Assembly: GCA_003133285.1 (NCBI GenBank)
Contig: PKWR01000210.1
Span: forward strand, 1-11,348
Direction of reading: 5' to 3'
Length of the DNA: 11,348 bases
DNA from: Coriobacteriia bacterium
GTDB lineage: Bacteria > Actinomycetota > Coriobacteriia > Anaerosomatales > PALSA-660
Shown here: positions 1 to 6,593 of the stretch, one piece after another
Layout of the letters: every line of letters starts with the position of its first letter
Numbering within the stretch: the stretch's first letter is position 1
Notes under the pieces: model-generated
What the model was told of the DNA's origin: nothing
What the model saw: only the letters and a program-made list of their open reading frames with translations
The model's database searches: none
Translations under genes and position numbers: made by a program

Positions 1-224
1 CCCGAGAGGCCGCCGCCGTGGAGCTTGGCGATGACATCGAACTTGCCGACGGTGTCGGTCGCCTTGAACGGCGCTTCGACGAGCGTCATGAGCACGGCGC
101 GGCCGAAGTACGCAGCTGCGTCGCGTCCGTTGACGGTGACGGTTCCGGTGCCGGGCATGAGGCGCACGCGCGCGACCGAGGTCTTGCGGCGGCCGGTGCC
201 GAGGTATACAGCCTTATCAGTCAT
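1..224 (-). CDS. rpsI: 30S ribosomal protein S9, C-terminal part missing (window edge)
   Basis: This is the N-terminal 74 residues of S9, a small-subunit head protein whose C-terminal tail reaches the decoding-site tRNA. The protein begins MTDKAVYLGTGRRKTSVARV, with the S9 hallmark GTGRRKTSVARVRL and later GGGLSG just where the window ends. Full-length S9 is about 130 residues, so some 55 residues including the basic tail lie outside. The ATG at 224-222 is chosen because it directly precedes the conserved core. A GGAAGG ribosome-binding site overlaps the end of rplM, and only 6 nt separate the rplM stop from this start, so rplM and rpsI form one coupled operon as in most bacteria. No oddity is seen in the visible part. 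Confidence 0.96.
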   Translation of the reverse strand, partial: MTDKAVYLGTGRRKTSVARVRLMPGTGTVTVNGRDAAAYFGRAVLMTLVEAPFKATDTVGKFDVIAKLHGGGLS

Positions 225-230
225 AGGTGG

Positions 231-665
231 CTAACCTTCCAGCGTGATCTGGCGGGGCTTCTGGGCCTGGTTCTTGTGCTCCGGACCGGCGTACACCTTG
301 AGCTTCATGCCCATGGCGCGGCCGAGCGTGTTCTTCGGCAGCATGCCCTTGACGGCGTGCTCGAGAACGCGCTCCGGGTGCTTCGCCAACTGGTCTCCGA
401 GTGAGATCTCCTTGAGACCGCCGGGGAACCCGGTGTGGCGGAAGTACTTCTTGTCCGTCATCTTCTTGCCGGTGACCCTGATCTTCGATGCGTTCACGAC
501 GATCACGAAGTCACCGACGTCGACATGCGCGGTGTACTGCGGCTTGCGCTTGCCCTTCAGGATCTGGGCGATCTCGCTCGCGAGCCGGCCGAGCGTCATG
601 TCGGTGGCGTCGACGAGCAGCCATTCGCGCTCGACTTCACCGACCTTGGCGTGGTACGTCTTCAC
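231..665 (-). CDS. rplM: 50S ribosomal protein L13
   Basis: L13 is an early-assembly protein of the large subunit that binds 23S rRNA. The 144-residue product matches the family length (about 142 in Escherichia coli) and shows typical L13 stretches: WLLVDATDMTLGRLAS near residues 15-30, HVDVGDFVIVVNA near 47-59, TGFPGGLKE near 78-86 and VKGMLPKNTLGR near 105-116. Translation starts at a GTG (665-663), supported by a GAGGAG ribosome-binding site at 671-676 and by MKTYHAK as the normal L13 beginning. It is followed 6 nt later by rpsI. Upstream lie a probable promoter (746-774) and a foldable leader (701-740), so this pair is probably transcribed separately from truA. The family is certain; the regulatory reading is inferred. 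Confidence 0.98.
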   Translation of the reverse strand: MKTYHAKVGEVEREWLLVDATDMTLGRLASEIAQILKGKRKPQYTAHVDVGDFVIVVNASKIRVTGKKMTDKKYFRHTGFPGGLKEISLGDQLAKHPERVLEHAVKGMLPKNTLGRAMGMKLKVYAGPEHKNQAQKPRQITLEG

Positions 666-700
666 TCGTTCTCCTCAACACTTGCGCGTGATTCGCGATT

Positions 701-740
701 GGTGCGTTCCATGAGTTTACGGGGCTCTGCGGAACGAACC
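701..740 (-). promoter_or_regulatory. Stem-loop at the predicted 5' end of the rplM-rpsI transcript
   Basis: Arms 705-710 and 731-736 are a perfect 6-bp inverted repeat. After one G/A mismatch, three more pairs join 701-703 with 738-740, enclosing a 20-nt loop. The stem lies within a few bases of the transcription start predicted from the promoter at 746-774 and about 36 nt upstream of the GTG start. A family of L13 leader RNAs is known in Bacillota at this position. Whether this stem belongs to it is not established; it could be a generic 5'-end hairpin. Confidence 0.35.
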
Positions 741-745
741 CTCAC

Positions 746-774
746 AGTCTGCCACGCGAGACGGTGCCCGTCAA
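746..774 (-). promoter_or_regulatory. Putative promoter of rplM-rpsI
   Basis: Reading the minus strand, TTGACG (774-769, five of six matches to the sigma-70-type -35 consensus) is followed by a 17-nt spacer and CAGACT (751-746), a weak -10 that keeps the key A at position 2 and T at position 6. The predicted start near 739 leaves a leader of roughly 75 nt before the rplM GTG. It lies directly downstream of the probable truA terminator, which fits a new transcription unit. The weak -10 limits confidence. Confidence 0.45.
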
Positions 775-776
775 CG

Positions 777-813
777 TAACAAACGCTACCGGGCGTGTCT
801 ACGCGCCGGCGCG
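777..813 (-). terminator. Probable intrinsic terminator after truA
   Basis: Just past the truA stop the minus strand folds as CCGG-(C bulge)-GCGT, loop AGAC, ACGC-CCGG, followed after TAGCG by the T-rich run TTTGTT. The left side sits in a 12-bp perfect palindrome (802-813). The right arm and T-run (777-799) match 20 of 23 bases of the terminator right arm downstream of infA (7177-7199). The stem is imperfect and short of consecutive Ts, so termination may be partial. Confidence 0.45.
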
Positions 814-819
814 CACGGC

Positions 820-1599
820 TTACAGCCAGCAGTCCTCGGGGTAGGTGACGTGCCACAGCGTCAGCCCGTGCGGCGGTGCGGTGATCCCGGCCGCGCCCCG
901 ATGGCAGGCGGCCAGGGCCTCCGCGATCCACTCCGGATCGCGCTTCCCCTTGCCGACCTCCACCAGGGAGCCGACGGCGATCCGCACCATCGAGTGCAGG
1001 AAGCTGCGACCCGTGATCCGCACCACGACGCAGTGCTCCCCGAGCTCGCACTCGGGGTGGATGTCGATCGTCTCGATTGTCCGCACGGTCCGCCGGCCCT
1101 CCGCGCTCGGCCCGACGCAGAAGGAACGGAAGTCGTGCTCCCCCACCAGGTGCGCCGCGCCCTCCCGCATCGCCTGCAGGTCGAGCGTCTTCTTCGTCCA
1201 CCACGAAAGGTCGCGCAGCGCCAGAGGCGGCGTCGGCCCCGGCACGAGCAGGTAGCGGTACTCACGCAGCAGCGCGTCGTGCCGCGCGGAGAACTCCTCC
1301 TTCGCGGAGCTGACCTCGGTCACCACGATCTCCGGGCCGGCGAGCGCGCTCAGCGCGCGCTTCAGGTAGGCCGGGTCGGGGTCGCCGGGCGCCGAGGCGA
1401 AGCTGACGACCTGGCCGAGGGCGTGCACGCCCGCGTCGGTCCTCCCCGCGACCACGGTCTCGATCCGGCGTCCCGTGACGGTCAGCAGAGCGGCCTCGAG
1501 CGCGCCCTGTACGGTGGCGAGGCCGGGCTGCCGGGCGTACCCGTGGAAGGCAGCCCCGTCGTAGGAGACCACGAGCACGGTCGTCCTCGGCGCGATCAC
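820..1599 (-). CDS. truA: tRNA pseudouridine(38-40) synthase TruA
   Basis: TruA converts uridines 38-40 in the anticodon arm of many tRNAs to pseudouridine. The 259-residue protein fits the family (247 to 270 residues). The catalytic aspartate is D55 in the motif GRTDAGVHA (52-60). Other family stretches are YDGAAFHGYARQPG (13-26), the REYRYLL segment, and GRSFLHSMVRIAVGSLVEVG in the C-terminal half. The start chosen is the GTG at 1599-1597, whose bases form a GTGA overlap with the ecfT stop. The longer open frame upstream runs through ecfT in another phase and is not coding. Coupling to ecfT matches the common Bacillota order ecfT-truA-rplM. No active-site loss is visible. Confidence 0.96.
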   Translation of the reverse strand: MIAPRTTVLVVSYDGAAFHGYARQPGLATVQGALEAALLTVTGRRIETVVAGRTDAGVHALGQVVSFASAPGDPDPAYLKRALSALAGPEIVVTEVSSAKEEFSARHDALLREYRYLLVPGPTPPLALRDLSWWTKKTLDLQAMREGAAHLVGEHDFRSFCVGPSAEGRRTVRTIETIDIHPECELGEHCVVVRITGRSFLHSMVRIAVGSLVEVGKGKRDPEWIAEALAACHRGAAGITAPPHGLTLWHVTYPEDCWL

Positions 1600-2390
1600 A
1601 GCAGGACCCCCACGACTACGAGCAGCGTGCCGGTGGCCAGCAGGGCGACCCAGTCGGCTGTCCGCATCCGGTCCTCCACCAGGCGGGTGCGGCCGCCGCT
1701 GCCGCGGTAGCATCGTGCCTCCATCGCGGTGGCCAGGGCGTCGGCCCGGCGGAAGAGCTGGAAGAAGAGCGGGACGAGCACCGGAGCGTACGCGCGCGCC
1801 CGGGCGATGGGACCTCCCGCATCGAACGACGCGCCACGCGCCTGCTGGGCCGTCATGATCCCCTCCGCCTCCTCGGCCGTGGTGGGGATGAACCGCAACG
1901 CGATGGTCAGTGTCATCGCCAGGTCCCCCACGGGGACCCGCACCGCCTTGAGCGGCGCCAGCACGCGCTCGATCCCGCCGGCCAGCTGCACCGGGCTGGT
2001 GGTCAGCGTCAGCAGGGACGTGCCGGTGACGAGGAGCATGATCCGCACGGCGAAGAAGACGCCCGTCCGCAGGCCCGTCCCGTCGACCGCCAGCGGGCCC
2101 AGGCGAACGAGGGCATCGGCGGGCTGCCACCGCAGCGCGTTGGCGACGATCGTGAGCACCATGATCAACGCGACCGCCTTCAGCCCGCGCGCGACCGCGC
2201 GCACCGGCACCCGCGAGACGGCCGTCGCCCCGGCGACAGTGGCGGCGAGCACGGCCAGGCCGGCGAATCCGTGCACGAGGAAGAGCGCGACCGTGAACAC
2301 TGCGACCACGCCGATCTTGGCCGCGGCGTCGAGGCGGTGCACCGGCGAGTCCGCCGGCACGTACTGCCCGATCCCGGTGATGCGCATCAT
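1596..2390 (-). CDS. ecfT: Energy-coupling factor transporter transmembrane protein EcfT
   Basis: EcfT is the membrane scaffold of ECF-type importers. It links the two ATPases to exchangeable substrate-binding S-components for vitamins or transition metals. The 264-residue protein starts with the family signature GQYVPADSPVHRLD (8-21), has hydrophobic spans at roughly 27-58, 70-86, 110-130 and 247-264, and carries the two coupling-helix Ala-Arg-Gly motifs that contact the ATPases: ARG at 184-186 and the AR..RG form at 225-230. Its ATG start overlaps the ecfA2 stop (ATGA, 2390-2387); a second ATG follows immediately at residue 2, so the exact start is ambiguous by one codon. Its stop overlaps the truA start. 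No S-component gene is present, so the module probably serves S-components encoded elsewhere. Confidence 0.94.
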   Translation of the reverse strand: MMRITGIGQYVPADSPVHRLDAAAKIGVVAVFTVALFLVHGFAGLAVLAATVAGATAVSRVPVRAVARGLKAVALIMVLTIVANALRWQPADALVRLGPLAVDGTGLRTGVFFAVRIMLLVTGTSLLTLTTSPVQLAGGIERVLAPLKAVRVPVGDLAMTLTIALRFIPTTAEEAEGIMTAQQARGASFDAGGPIARARAYAPVLVPLFFQLFRRADALATAMEARCYRGSGGRTRLVEDRMRTADWVALLATGTLLVVVGVLL

Positions 2391-3238
2391 CTCCGCTCAC
2401 CGCCCGGCAGTGCGCCGGCGAGCAGGTCGGCCGCGGACTCGACATCGAGGGTGAGCGGCCCCGGTGGCAGGAGCCCGCGCTCGCGGGCCAGCATCAGGGT
2501 GCGCGGCACCTCCGGCGGGTCGACGTCATCCGCTGCTGCCAAGGTCGGGAGCGCGTGCAGCAGTGCCGACACGTCGCCGTCGAACGCGGGGCGCCCGCCC
2601 CGCAGGACGAGGACGCGGTCCGCGCTTCCGAGAAAGGACTCCGCGTCGTGGGTGACGACCAGCACGCCGGCGCGCGTGCGCGCCTCCTCGACAGCCGCGC
2701 AGACCGACTGCCTGCCTGCGGCGTCCAAGCCCGCGGTGGGCTCGTCGAGCAGCAGGTAGCGCGGACGCATCGCCAGTACGCCGGCGAGCGCCGCGCGGCG
2801 CGCCTCGCCGCCGGACAGCGACCATGGCTCGCGCGGCCCGAACGTCGACGGATCGAGCCCCACGGCTGCCAGCGCCTCCCGGGCGTCTTGCAGGGCCTCC
2901 CCGGGCGCGCGACCGAGGTTCCGAGGGCCGAACGCGCAGTCATCCTCGACGCTCAGCGAGAAGAACTGCGACTCGGGGCGCTGGAACACCAGGCCCACGG
3001 CGCCGCGCGTCGATCCCCGTCCGCTCGCGGGGAGCCCGTCGACCTCGACGCTGCCCTGCGAGACGGACAGCAGGCCCGCTGCGGCACGCAGCAGCGTCGT
3101 CTTGCCTGCGCCCGTGGGCCCGAGCACCAGGACGAGGTCGCCGCGTGAGAGGGTGAGCGAGACGCCGTGGAGTGCCGCCGACTCGAGCGAGGTGCCCGCG
3201 GCGTATACACAGGCGATGTCCGCGAGGATCAGCGCCAC
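2387..3238 (-). CDS. ecfA2: Energy-coupling factor transporter ATPase EcfA2 (second ATPase)
   Basis: This is the second ABC ATPase of the ECF module, expected to pair with EcfA1 as a heterodimer beneath EcfT. With the GTG at 3238-3236 the product has 283 residues. Visible motifs are Walker A GPTGAGKTT (40-48), Q-loop glutamine 86 in VFQRPESQ, ABC signature LSGGEARR (141-148), Walker B YLLLDEPT (161-168) with catalytic E166, and the H-loop H197 in VVTHD. The stretch DDCAFGPRNLG (99-109) is characteristic of the EcfA/CbiO subfamily. The start overlaps the end of ecfA1 by 10 nt, indicating translational coupling; the open frame continues much further upstream only as an out-of-phase shadow of ecfA1. 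The A1/A2 naming follows gene order and is an inference. Confidence 0.93.
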   Translation of the reverse strand: MALILADIACVYAAGTSLESAALHGVSLTLSRGDLVLVLGPTGAGKTTLLRAAAGLLSVSQGSVEVDGLPASGRGSTRGAVGLVFQRPESQFFSLSVEDDCAFGPRNLGRAPGEALQDAREALAAVGLDPSTFGPREPWSLSGGEARRAALAGVLAMRPRYLLLDEPTAGLDAAGRQSVCAAVEEARTRAGVLVVTHDAESFLGSADRVLVLRGGRPAFDGDVSALLHALPTLAAADDVDPPEVPRTLMLARERGLLPPGPLTLDVESAADLLAGALPGGERR

Positions 3239-4044
3239 AGCGAGGCCACCACGCTCTCGGCATCGGCAGCGGGCGCGGGGACGTCGAGCCCTCGGGCCCG
3301 CAACGCCGCGGCGAGGCGCGCCGCGGGCGGCAGCGACAGACCGACGCGCAGGAGCATCGACGCGTCGTCCATCAGCCCTTCCGGTGCGCCGTCGAACACA
3401 ACGCGGCCCCCGGCGAGGCCGATGACGCGGTCCGCCCGTGCCACGCCGCCGATGTCGTGCGAGACCACCAGGACGCCGTGACCCTCCGCATGCGCGAGGC
3501 GCTCGGTGATCTCGAGCACGGCCCTGCGCCCGACGGGGTCCAGCATCGCGGTCGGCTCGTCGAACACGAGGTAGCGGGGACGCATCGCGAGCGCACCCGC
3601 GACCGCGAGCCGCTGCTTCTGCCCCTCGGAGAGGAGGTGCGGCTCGCGCCGCTCCAGGCCGTCGAGTCCCACCGCACGCAGCGAGGAGTCGACGCGCACG
3701 CGGATCTCGTCGCTCGGGAGCCCGAGGTTCTCCGGCCCGAACGCGCAGTCCTCCTCCACCACGGTCCCGACGATCTGGTCGTCGGGGTCCTGGAAGACCA
3801 TGCCCACCATCGACCGGACCTTCCACAGGGAGGCCGGATCGACGCTGTCGAGGCCGTCCACCGTGACGCTGCCCGACGTGGGCTCCAGCAGCCCGTCGCA
3901 CAGGCGCGCGAGCGTCGACTTGCCCGAACCGTTCGCGCCGACGACCGCCACGAGCTCGCCCGCCTCGAGCGCCAGACAGACGCCGTCCAAGGCGAGTGGT
4001 GCGTCGCCGCGGTAGCGGAAGCTCACTGAGTCGAAGCGGATCAC
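3229..4044 (-). CDS. ecfA1: Energy-coupling factor transporter ATPase EcfA1 (first ATPase)
   Basis: This cytoplasmic ABC ATPase powers ECF-type uptake of vitamins or metals through EcfT. The 271-residue product shows Walker A GANGSGKST (36-44), Q-loop Q85 in MVFQDPDDQIVG, ABC signature LSEGQKQR (138-145), Walker B YLVFDEPT (158-165) with E163, a D-loop at MLDP, and H196 in VVSHD. The phrase VEEDCAFGPENLGLP (96-110) is typical of EcfA1/CbiO. The signature has glutamate where the general ABC consensus LSGGQ has glycine. Translation starts at a GTG (4044-4042), with AAAGGA about 11 nt upstream. The gene is separated from rplQ by a 108-nt gap holding a strong hairpin and overlaps ecfA2 by 10 nt, so it heads the ecfA1-ecfA2-ecfT-truA unit. 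Confidence 0.94.
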   Translation of the reverse strand: MIRFDSVSFRYRGDAPLALDGVCLALEAGELVAVVGANGSGKSTLARLCDGLLEPTSGSVTVDGLDSVDPASLWKVRSMVGMVFQDPDDQIVGTVVEEDCAFGPENLGLPSDEIRVRVDSSLRAVGLDGLERREPHLLSEGQKQRLAVAGALAMRPRYLVFDEPTAMLDPVGRRAVLEITERLAHAEGHGVLVVSHDIGGVARADRVIGLAGGRVVFDGAPEGLMDDASMLLRVGLSLPPAARLAAALRARGLDVPAPAADAESVVASLWR

Positions 4045-4069
4045 GGGCGGGCGGGTCCTTTCAATGCAG

Positions 4070-4103
4070 CGGGAGGGCCGGCGCCTTGCGCGCGGCCCTC
4101 CCG
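4070..4103 (-). terminator. Strong GC hairpin between rplQ and ecfA1 (terminator without U-tract)
   Basis: Arms 4070-4080 and 4093-4103 form an 11-bp perfect inverted repeat. Four further pairs (4081-4084 with 4088-4091) leave one bulged base and a 3-nt loop. The stem sits about 50 nt after the rplQ stop, at the boundary between the alpha operon and the transporter genes. No run of Ts follows on either strand, so it is not a classical intrinsic terminator. It could instead act as a U-less terminator, a 3'-end stabiliser or a processing site. Confidence 0.5.
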
Positions 4104-4152
4104 AGATAGTACCGAAGCCTGGCGTGTCGAGTGACCCGTCGCTCGAAGCGCT

Positions 4153-4545
4153 CTACTCCACGAGCTCCATGATGACCATCGACGCGTTGTCGCCCTTGCG
4201 GGGGCCGAGCTTGAGGATGCGGGTGTAGCCGCCCTCGCGCTCCGCGTAACGCGGCGCGATGTCGTGGATCACGCGGTAGGACATCTCGAGGTCCTGCTTG
4301 CCGGTGGCCGGGTTGATGACCTTCTTCTCCCCGCCCAGTGCGGCGATGATCAGGCGACGAGAGTGGACGTCGCCACGCTTGCCCCAGGTGATGATCCGGT
4401 CAACGAACCCGCGGATCTCCTTGGCGCGCCGTTCGGTCGTCTTGATGCGCTCGTTCACGAGCAGAGCCAAGGCCAGACTGCGCATGATGGCTTTGCTGTG
4501 GCTCGCATCGCTGCCGAGCGAGCGGCCCTTCTTCAGGTGTCGCAT
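4153..4545 (-). CDS. rplQ: 50S ribosomal protein L17
   Basis: L17 is a large-subunit protein near the exit of the peptide tunnel. The 130-residue product opens with the family signature MRHLKKGRSLGSDASHSKA, followed by LLVNERIKTTERRAKEIR (about 29-46) and a C-terminal GGYTRILKLGPRKGDNA region (about 105-121). The length fits the shorter bacterial form (about 120 to 130 residues) and lacks the long extensions seen in some actinobacteria. The ATG lies 17 nt after the rpoA stop, with a GGGAGA ribosome-binding site in that gap, so rpoA and rplQ are cotranscribed as the end of the alpha operon. The 108-nt gap downstream begins a different functional block. Confidence 0.97.
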   Translation of the reverse strand: MRHLKKGRSLGSDASHSKAIMRSLALALLVNERIKTTERRAKEIRGFVDRIITWGKRGDVHSRRLIIAALGGEKKVINPATGKQDLEMSYRVIHDIAPRYAEREGGYTRILKLGPRKGDNASMVIMELVE

Positions 4546-4562
4546 GTGCTTTGAGTCTCCCT

Positions 4563-5492
4563 CTAGCCCTTGAGCCCCAGGCTCATCTGCTGAAGCTTGT
4601 CTTTCACTTCTTCGATGGACTTGGCGCCGAAGTTACGGATGTTGAGAAGATCGGCCTCGGTGCACTCCGCCAGCTGGCCGATGGTGTTGACACCCTGGCG
4701 CTTCAGGCAGTTGAACGAGCGGACCGTGAGGTCGAGGTCCTCGATGGGCGTGTCGAGCGGACCGGCGCCGTCGGCGGGCTTGTCGATGAACGTGACGTCG
4801 AGCTCCGCCTCGGACTGGTCCTCGAACAGCATCATGTGGTCGTTGATGATCTTGGCGGAGCGGGCCACGGCGTCAGCCGGGTCCACCGCGCCGTTGGTCT
4901 CGATCTCGACCGTGAGCTTGTCGTAGTCGGTACGCTGGCCTACGCGGGTGTTCTCCACGAGGTAGGTGCAGCGGACCACCGGGCTGAACAGCGAATCGAC
5001 CGTGATGACACCCAGCGGGTCGTCGCTGCGCTTGTTGCGGTCGGCGGACACATAGCCGCGGCCGACTTCGATACGCATGGACATCTCGAGCTTGGCGCCC
5101 TTGTCGAGGGTCACGATGACCGCCTCGGGGTTGACCAAGTCGAACTCGGACGGCACCACGAGATCGGCGCCCGTCACGGTCTTGGGACCGGACACGGACA
5201 ACGTCGCGACGGCGTCGTCACCGATACCGGTGGAGCGGAACACCAGCTGCTTCACGTTCAGCACGACGTCCGTGACGTCCTCGCGGACTCCCGGGATCGC
5301 GGTGAACTCATGCTGGACGCCCTCGATGCGGATCGACGTCGCGGCCGCGCCCTGGAGCGACGACAGCAGCACCCGGCGCATGCAGTTGCCCAGGGTGTAG
5401 CCGAAACCGCGCTCGAGCGGCTCCACGACATAGCGAGCGGTACGCGTGTCGATCGGCACGACCGAGACAGACGGCCTCATGAACTCTGTCAT
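4563..5492 (-). CDS. rpoA: DNA-directed RNA polymerase subunit alpha
   Basis: The alpha subunit dimerises to nucleate RNA polymerase assembly, and its C-terminal domain binds UP elements and activators. The 309-residue product contains the N-terminal dimerisation domain with ERGFGYTLGNCMRRVLLSSL (28-47) and a C-terminal domain beginning LTVRSFNCLK. The DNA-contacting residues are kept: R258, N261, C262 and K264, plus G289, K291 and S292 in NFGAKS, equivalent to R265, N268, C269, K271, G296, K298 and S299 of Escherichia coli. The ATG has an AAGGAGG ribosome-binding site about 8 nt upstream. At 309 residues it lacks the acidic tail of Streptomyces and Mycobacterium alpha (about 340 or more), resembling Bacillota and Coriobacteriia forms. 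It lies between rpsD (38-nt gap) and rplQ. Confidence 0.98.
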   Translation of the reverse strand: MTEFMRPSVSVVPIDTRTARYVVEPLERGFGYTLGNCMRRVLLSSLQGAAATSIRIEGVQHEFTAIPGVREDVTDVVLNVKQLVFRSTGIGDDAVATLSVSGPKTVTGADLVVPSEFDLVNPEAVIVTLDKGAKLEMSMRIEVGRGYVSADRNKRSDDPLGVITVDSLFSPVVRCTYLVENTRVGQRTDYDKLTVEIETNGAVDPADAVARSAKIINDHMMLFEDQSEAELDVTFIDKPADGAGPLDTPIEDLDLTVRSFNCLKRQGVNTIGQLAECTEADLLNIRNFGAKSIEEVKDKLQQMSLGLKG

Positions 5493-5530
5493 CTACCTAG
5501 CCTCCTTGGCGGGATACCTACGAACACCGG

Positions 5531-6157
5531 TTACTTGGAGTAGAGCTCGACGATGAGCTGCTCGCGAACCGGCAGGTCGATCTGGTCGCGGGTCGGAAGT
5601 GCCAGGACCTTGCCCTGGAGCTTCTCGACGTCCACCTGCAGCCATGCGGGTACTTCGATGCGGGCGGACGAGATGATCGCCGCCTTCACCACGGTCAGGT
5701 CCTTCGCCTTCGGGGCCACGGAGACCACGTCGCCGGGGCGCACACGGTACGAGGGGATGTTGACCCTCGCGTCGTTGACCATGATGTGGTTGTGACGGAC
5801 CGTCTGCCGCGCCTCGTCGCGCGATGCGGCGAAACCGAGGCGGTAGACCACGTTGTCCAGACGGCTCTCGAGCAGGCGGAGAAGGTTCTCGCCCGACTTG
5901 CCCTGCTGCCGGCTTGCGATCGTGTAGTACGTACGGAACTGCTTCTCCAAGACGCCGTAGGAGCGCTTGGCCTTCTGCTTCTCGCGGAGCTGGACCCGAT
6001 ACTCGCTGTCGCGCGGACGCTTCTTACCGGCCTGGCCAGGCGGGAACGGGCGACGTTCGACGCCGCACTTGTCGCTGTAGCAGCGATCGCCTTTCAGGAA
6101 CAGTTTGATGCCCTCACGACGGCAGAGGCGGCAGTCCGCGCCTGTGTAACGTGCCAT
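5531..6157 (-). CDS. rpsD: 30S ribosomal protein S4, zinc-binding form
   Basis: S4 is a primary 16S rRNA-binding protein that starts assembly of the 30S body and takes part in decoding fidelity. The 208-residue product keeps four cysteines, C9, C12, C26 and C31, in the arrangement that binds zinc in Thermus thermophilus S4. The S4 RNA-binding domain is visible around residues 98-160 (ESRLDNVVYRLGFAASRDEA, then VRHNHIMVNDARVNIPS). The ATG has an excellent AGGAGGAA ribosome-binding site and lies 26 nt after rpsK. In enterobacteria S4 represses the alpha operon; no matching pseudoknot was recognised before rpsM here. Many bacteria carry a cysteine-less paralogue elsewhere, which cannot be judged from this window. 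Confidence 0.97.
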   Translation of the reverse strand: MARYTGADCRLCRREGIKLFLKGDRCYSDKCGVERRPFPPGQAGKKRPRDSEYRVQLREKQKAKRSYGVLEKQFRTYYTIASRQQGKSGENLLRLLESRLDNVVYRLGFAASRDEARQTVRHNHIMVNDARVNIPSYRVRPGDVVSVAPKAKDLTVVKAAIISSARIEVPAWLQVDVEKLQGKVLALPTRDQIDLPVREQLIVELYSK

Positions 6158-6183
6158 CTTTCGAATTCCTCCTAAAGGAAGAG

Positions 6184-6591
6184 CTAAACGCGGCGGCGCT
6201 TGCGCGGCCGGCAGCCGTTGTGCGGGACGGGCGTGCAGTCCTGGATGCTGGCGATCTCAAGGCCGGTGGCCTGCAGAGACCGGATCGCCGTCTCACGACC
6301 GGAACCGGGACCCTTCACGAACACGGACACCTTGCGCATGCCGTGCTCCATCGCGTCCTTCGCGCACTGCTCAGCTGCGAGCTGTGCGGCGAACGGCGTC
6401 GACTTGCGGGAACCCTTGAAGCCCACCTGGCCCGCGCTGCGCCACGTGATGACGTTGCCCACGGGGTCGGTGATGGAGATGATCGTGTTGTTGAACGTGC
6501 TCTTGATGTGCGCCTGACCCACAGCGATGTTCTTGCGCTCGCTGCGCTTCACTCGGGTCTTGACGGTCTTCTTCTTCGGAGCAGCTGCCAT
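6184..6591 (-). CDS. rpsK: 30S ribosomal protein S11
   Basis: S11 sits on the platform of the small subunit near the mRNA exit. The 135-residue protein has a lysine-rich N-terminus (MAAAPKKKTVKTRVKR) and the conserved core GQAHIKSTFNNTIISITD (25-42), AGQVGFKGSRKSTPFAAQ (about 53-70), VKGPGSGRE (about 92-100) and a C-terminal PHNGCRPRKRRRV. The ATG follows the rpsM stop by only 2 nt, and the upstream ribosome-binding sequence (AGGTAAG) is weak, so translation probably depends on coupling with rpsM. Length and motifs are normal. Confidence 0.97.
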   Translation of the reverse strand: MAAAPKKKTVKTRVKRSERKNIAVGQAHIKSTFNNTIISITDPVGNVITWRSAGQVGFKGSRKSTPFAAQLAAEQCAKDAMEHGMRKVSVFVKGPGSGRETAIRSLQATGLEIASIQDCTPVPHNGCRPRKRRRV

Positions 6592-6593
6592 CG

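Noticed and set aside
802..813. 12-bp perfect palindrome CGCGCCGGCGCG as a protein-binding site
   Set aside because: It consists only of G and C in a G+C-rich genome and is better explained as part of the left side of the truA terminator fold.
1600..2445. N-terminal extension of the truA frame through ecfT
   Set aside because: It is an out-of-phase reading of ecfT with low-complexity Arg/Gly/Pro composition; TruA homology starts at the GTG at 1599.
3239..3901. N-terminal extension of the ecfA2 frame through most of ecfA1
   Set aside because: The extension is arginine- and glycine-rich shadow sequence of ecfA1 in another phase; the ABC domain begins naturally at the GTG at 3238 that overlaps the ecfA1 stop.
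4106..4111. TACTAT as a -10 element for ecfA1
   Set aside because: No acceptable -35 lies 16 to 18 nt upstream, and a transcript would start inside the arm of the 4070-4103 hairpin.
4551..5543. A 330-codon open frame on the plus strand opposite rpoA, the longest antisense frame in the window
   Set aside because: It lies exactly antisense to a clearly conserved rpoA, its translation has biased Leu/Val/Asp/Arg composition typical of a G+C-rich shadow frame, and no domain is recognisable.
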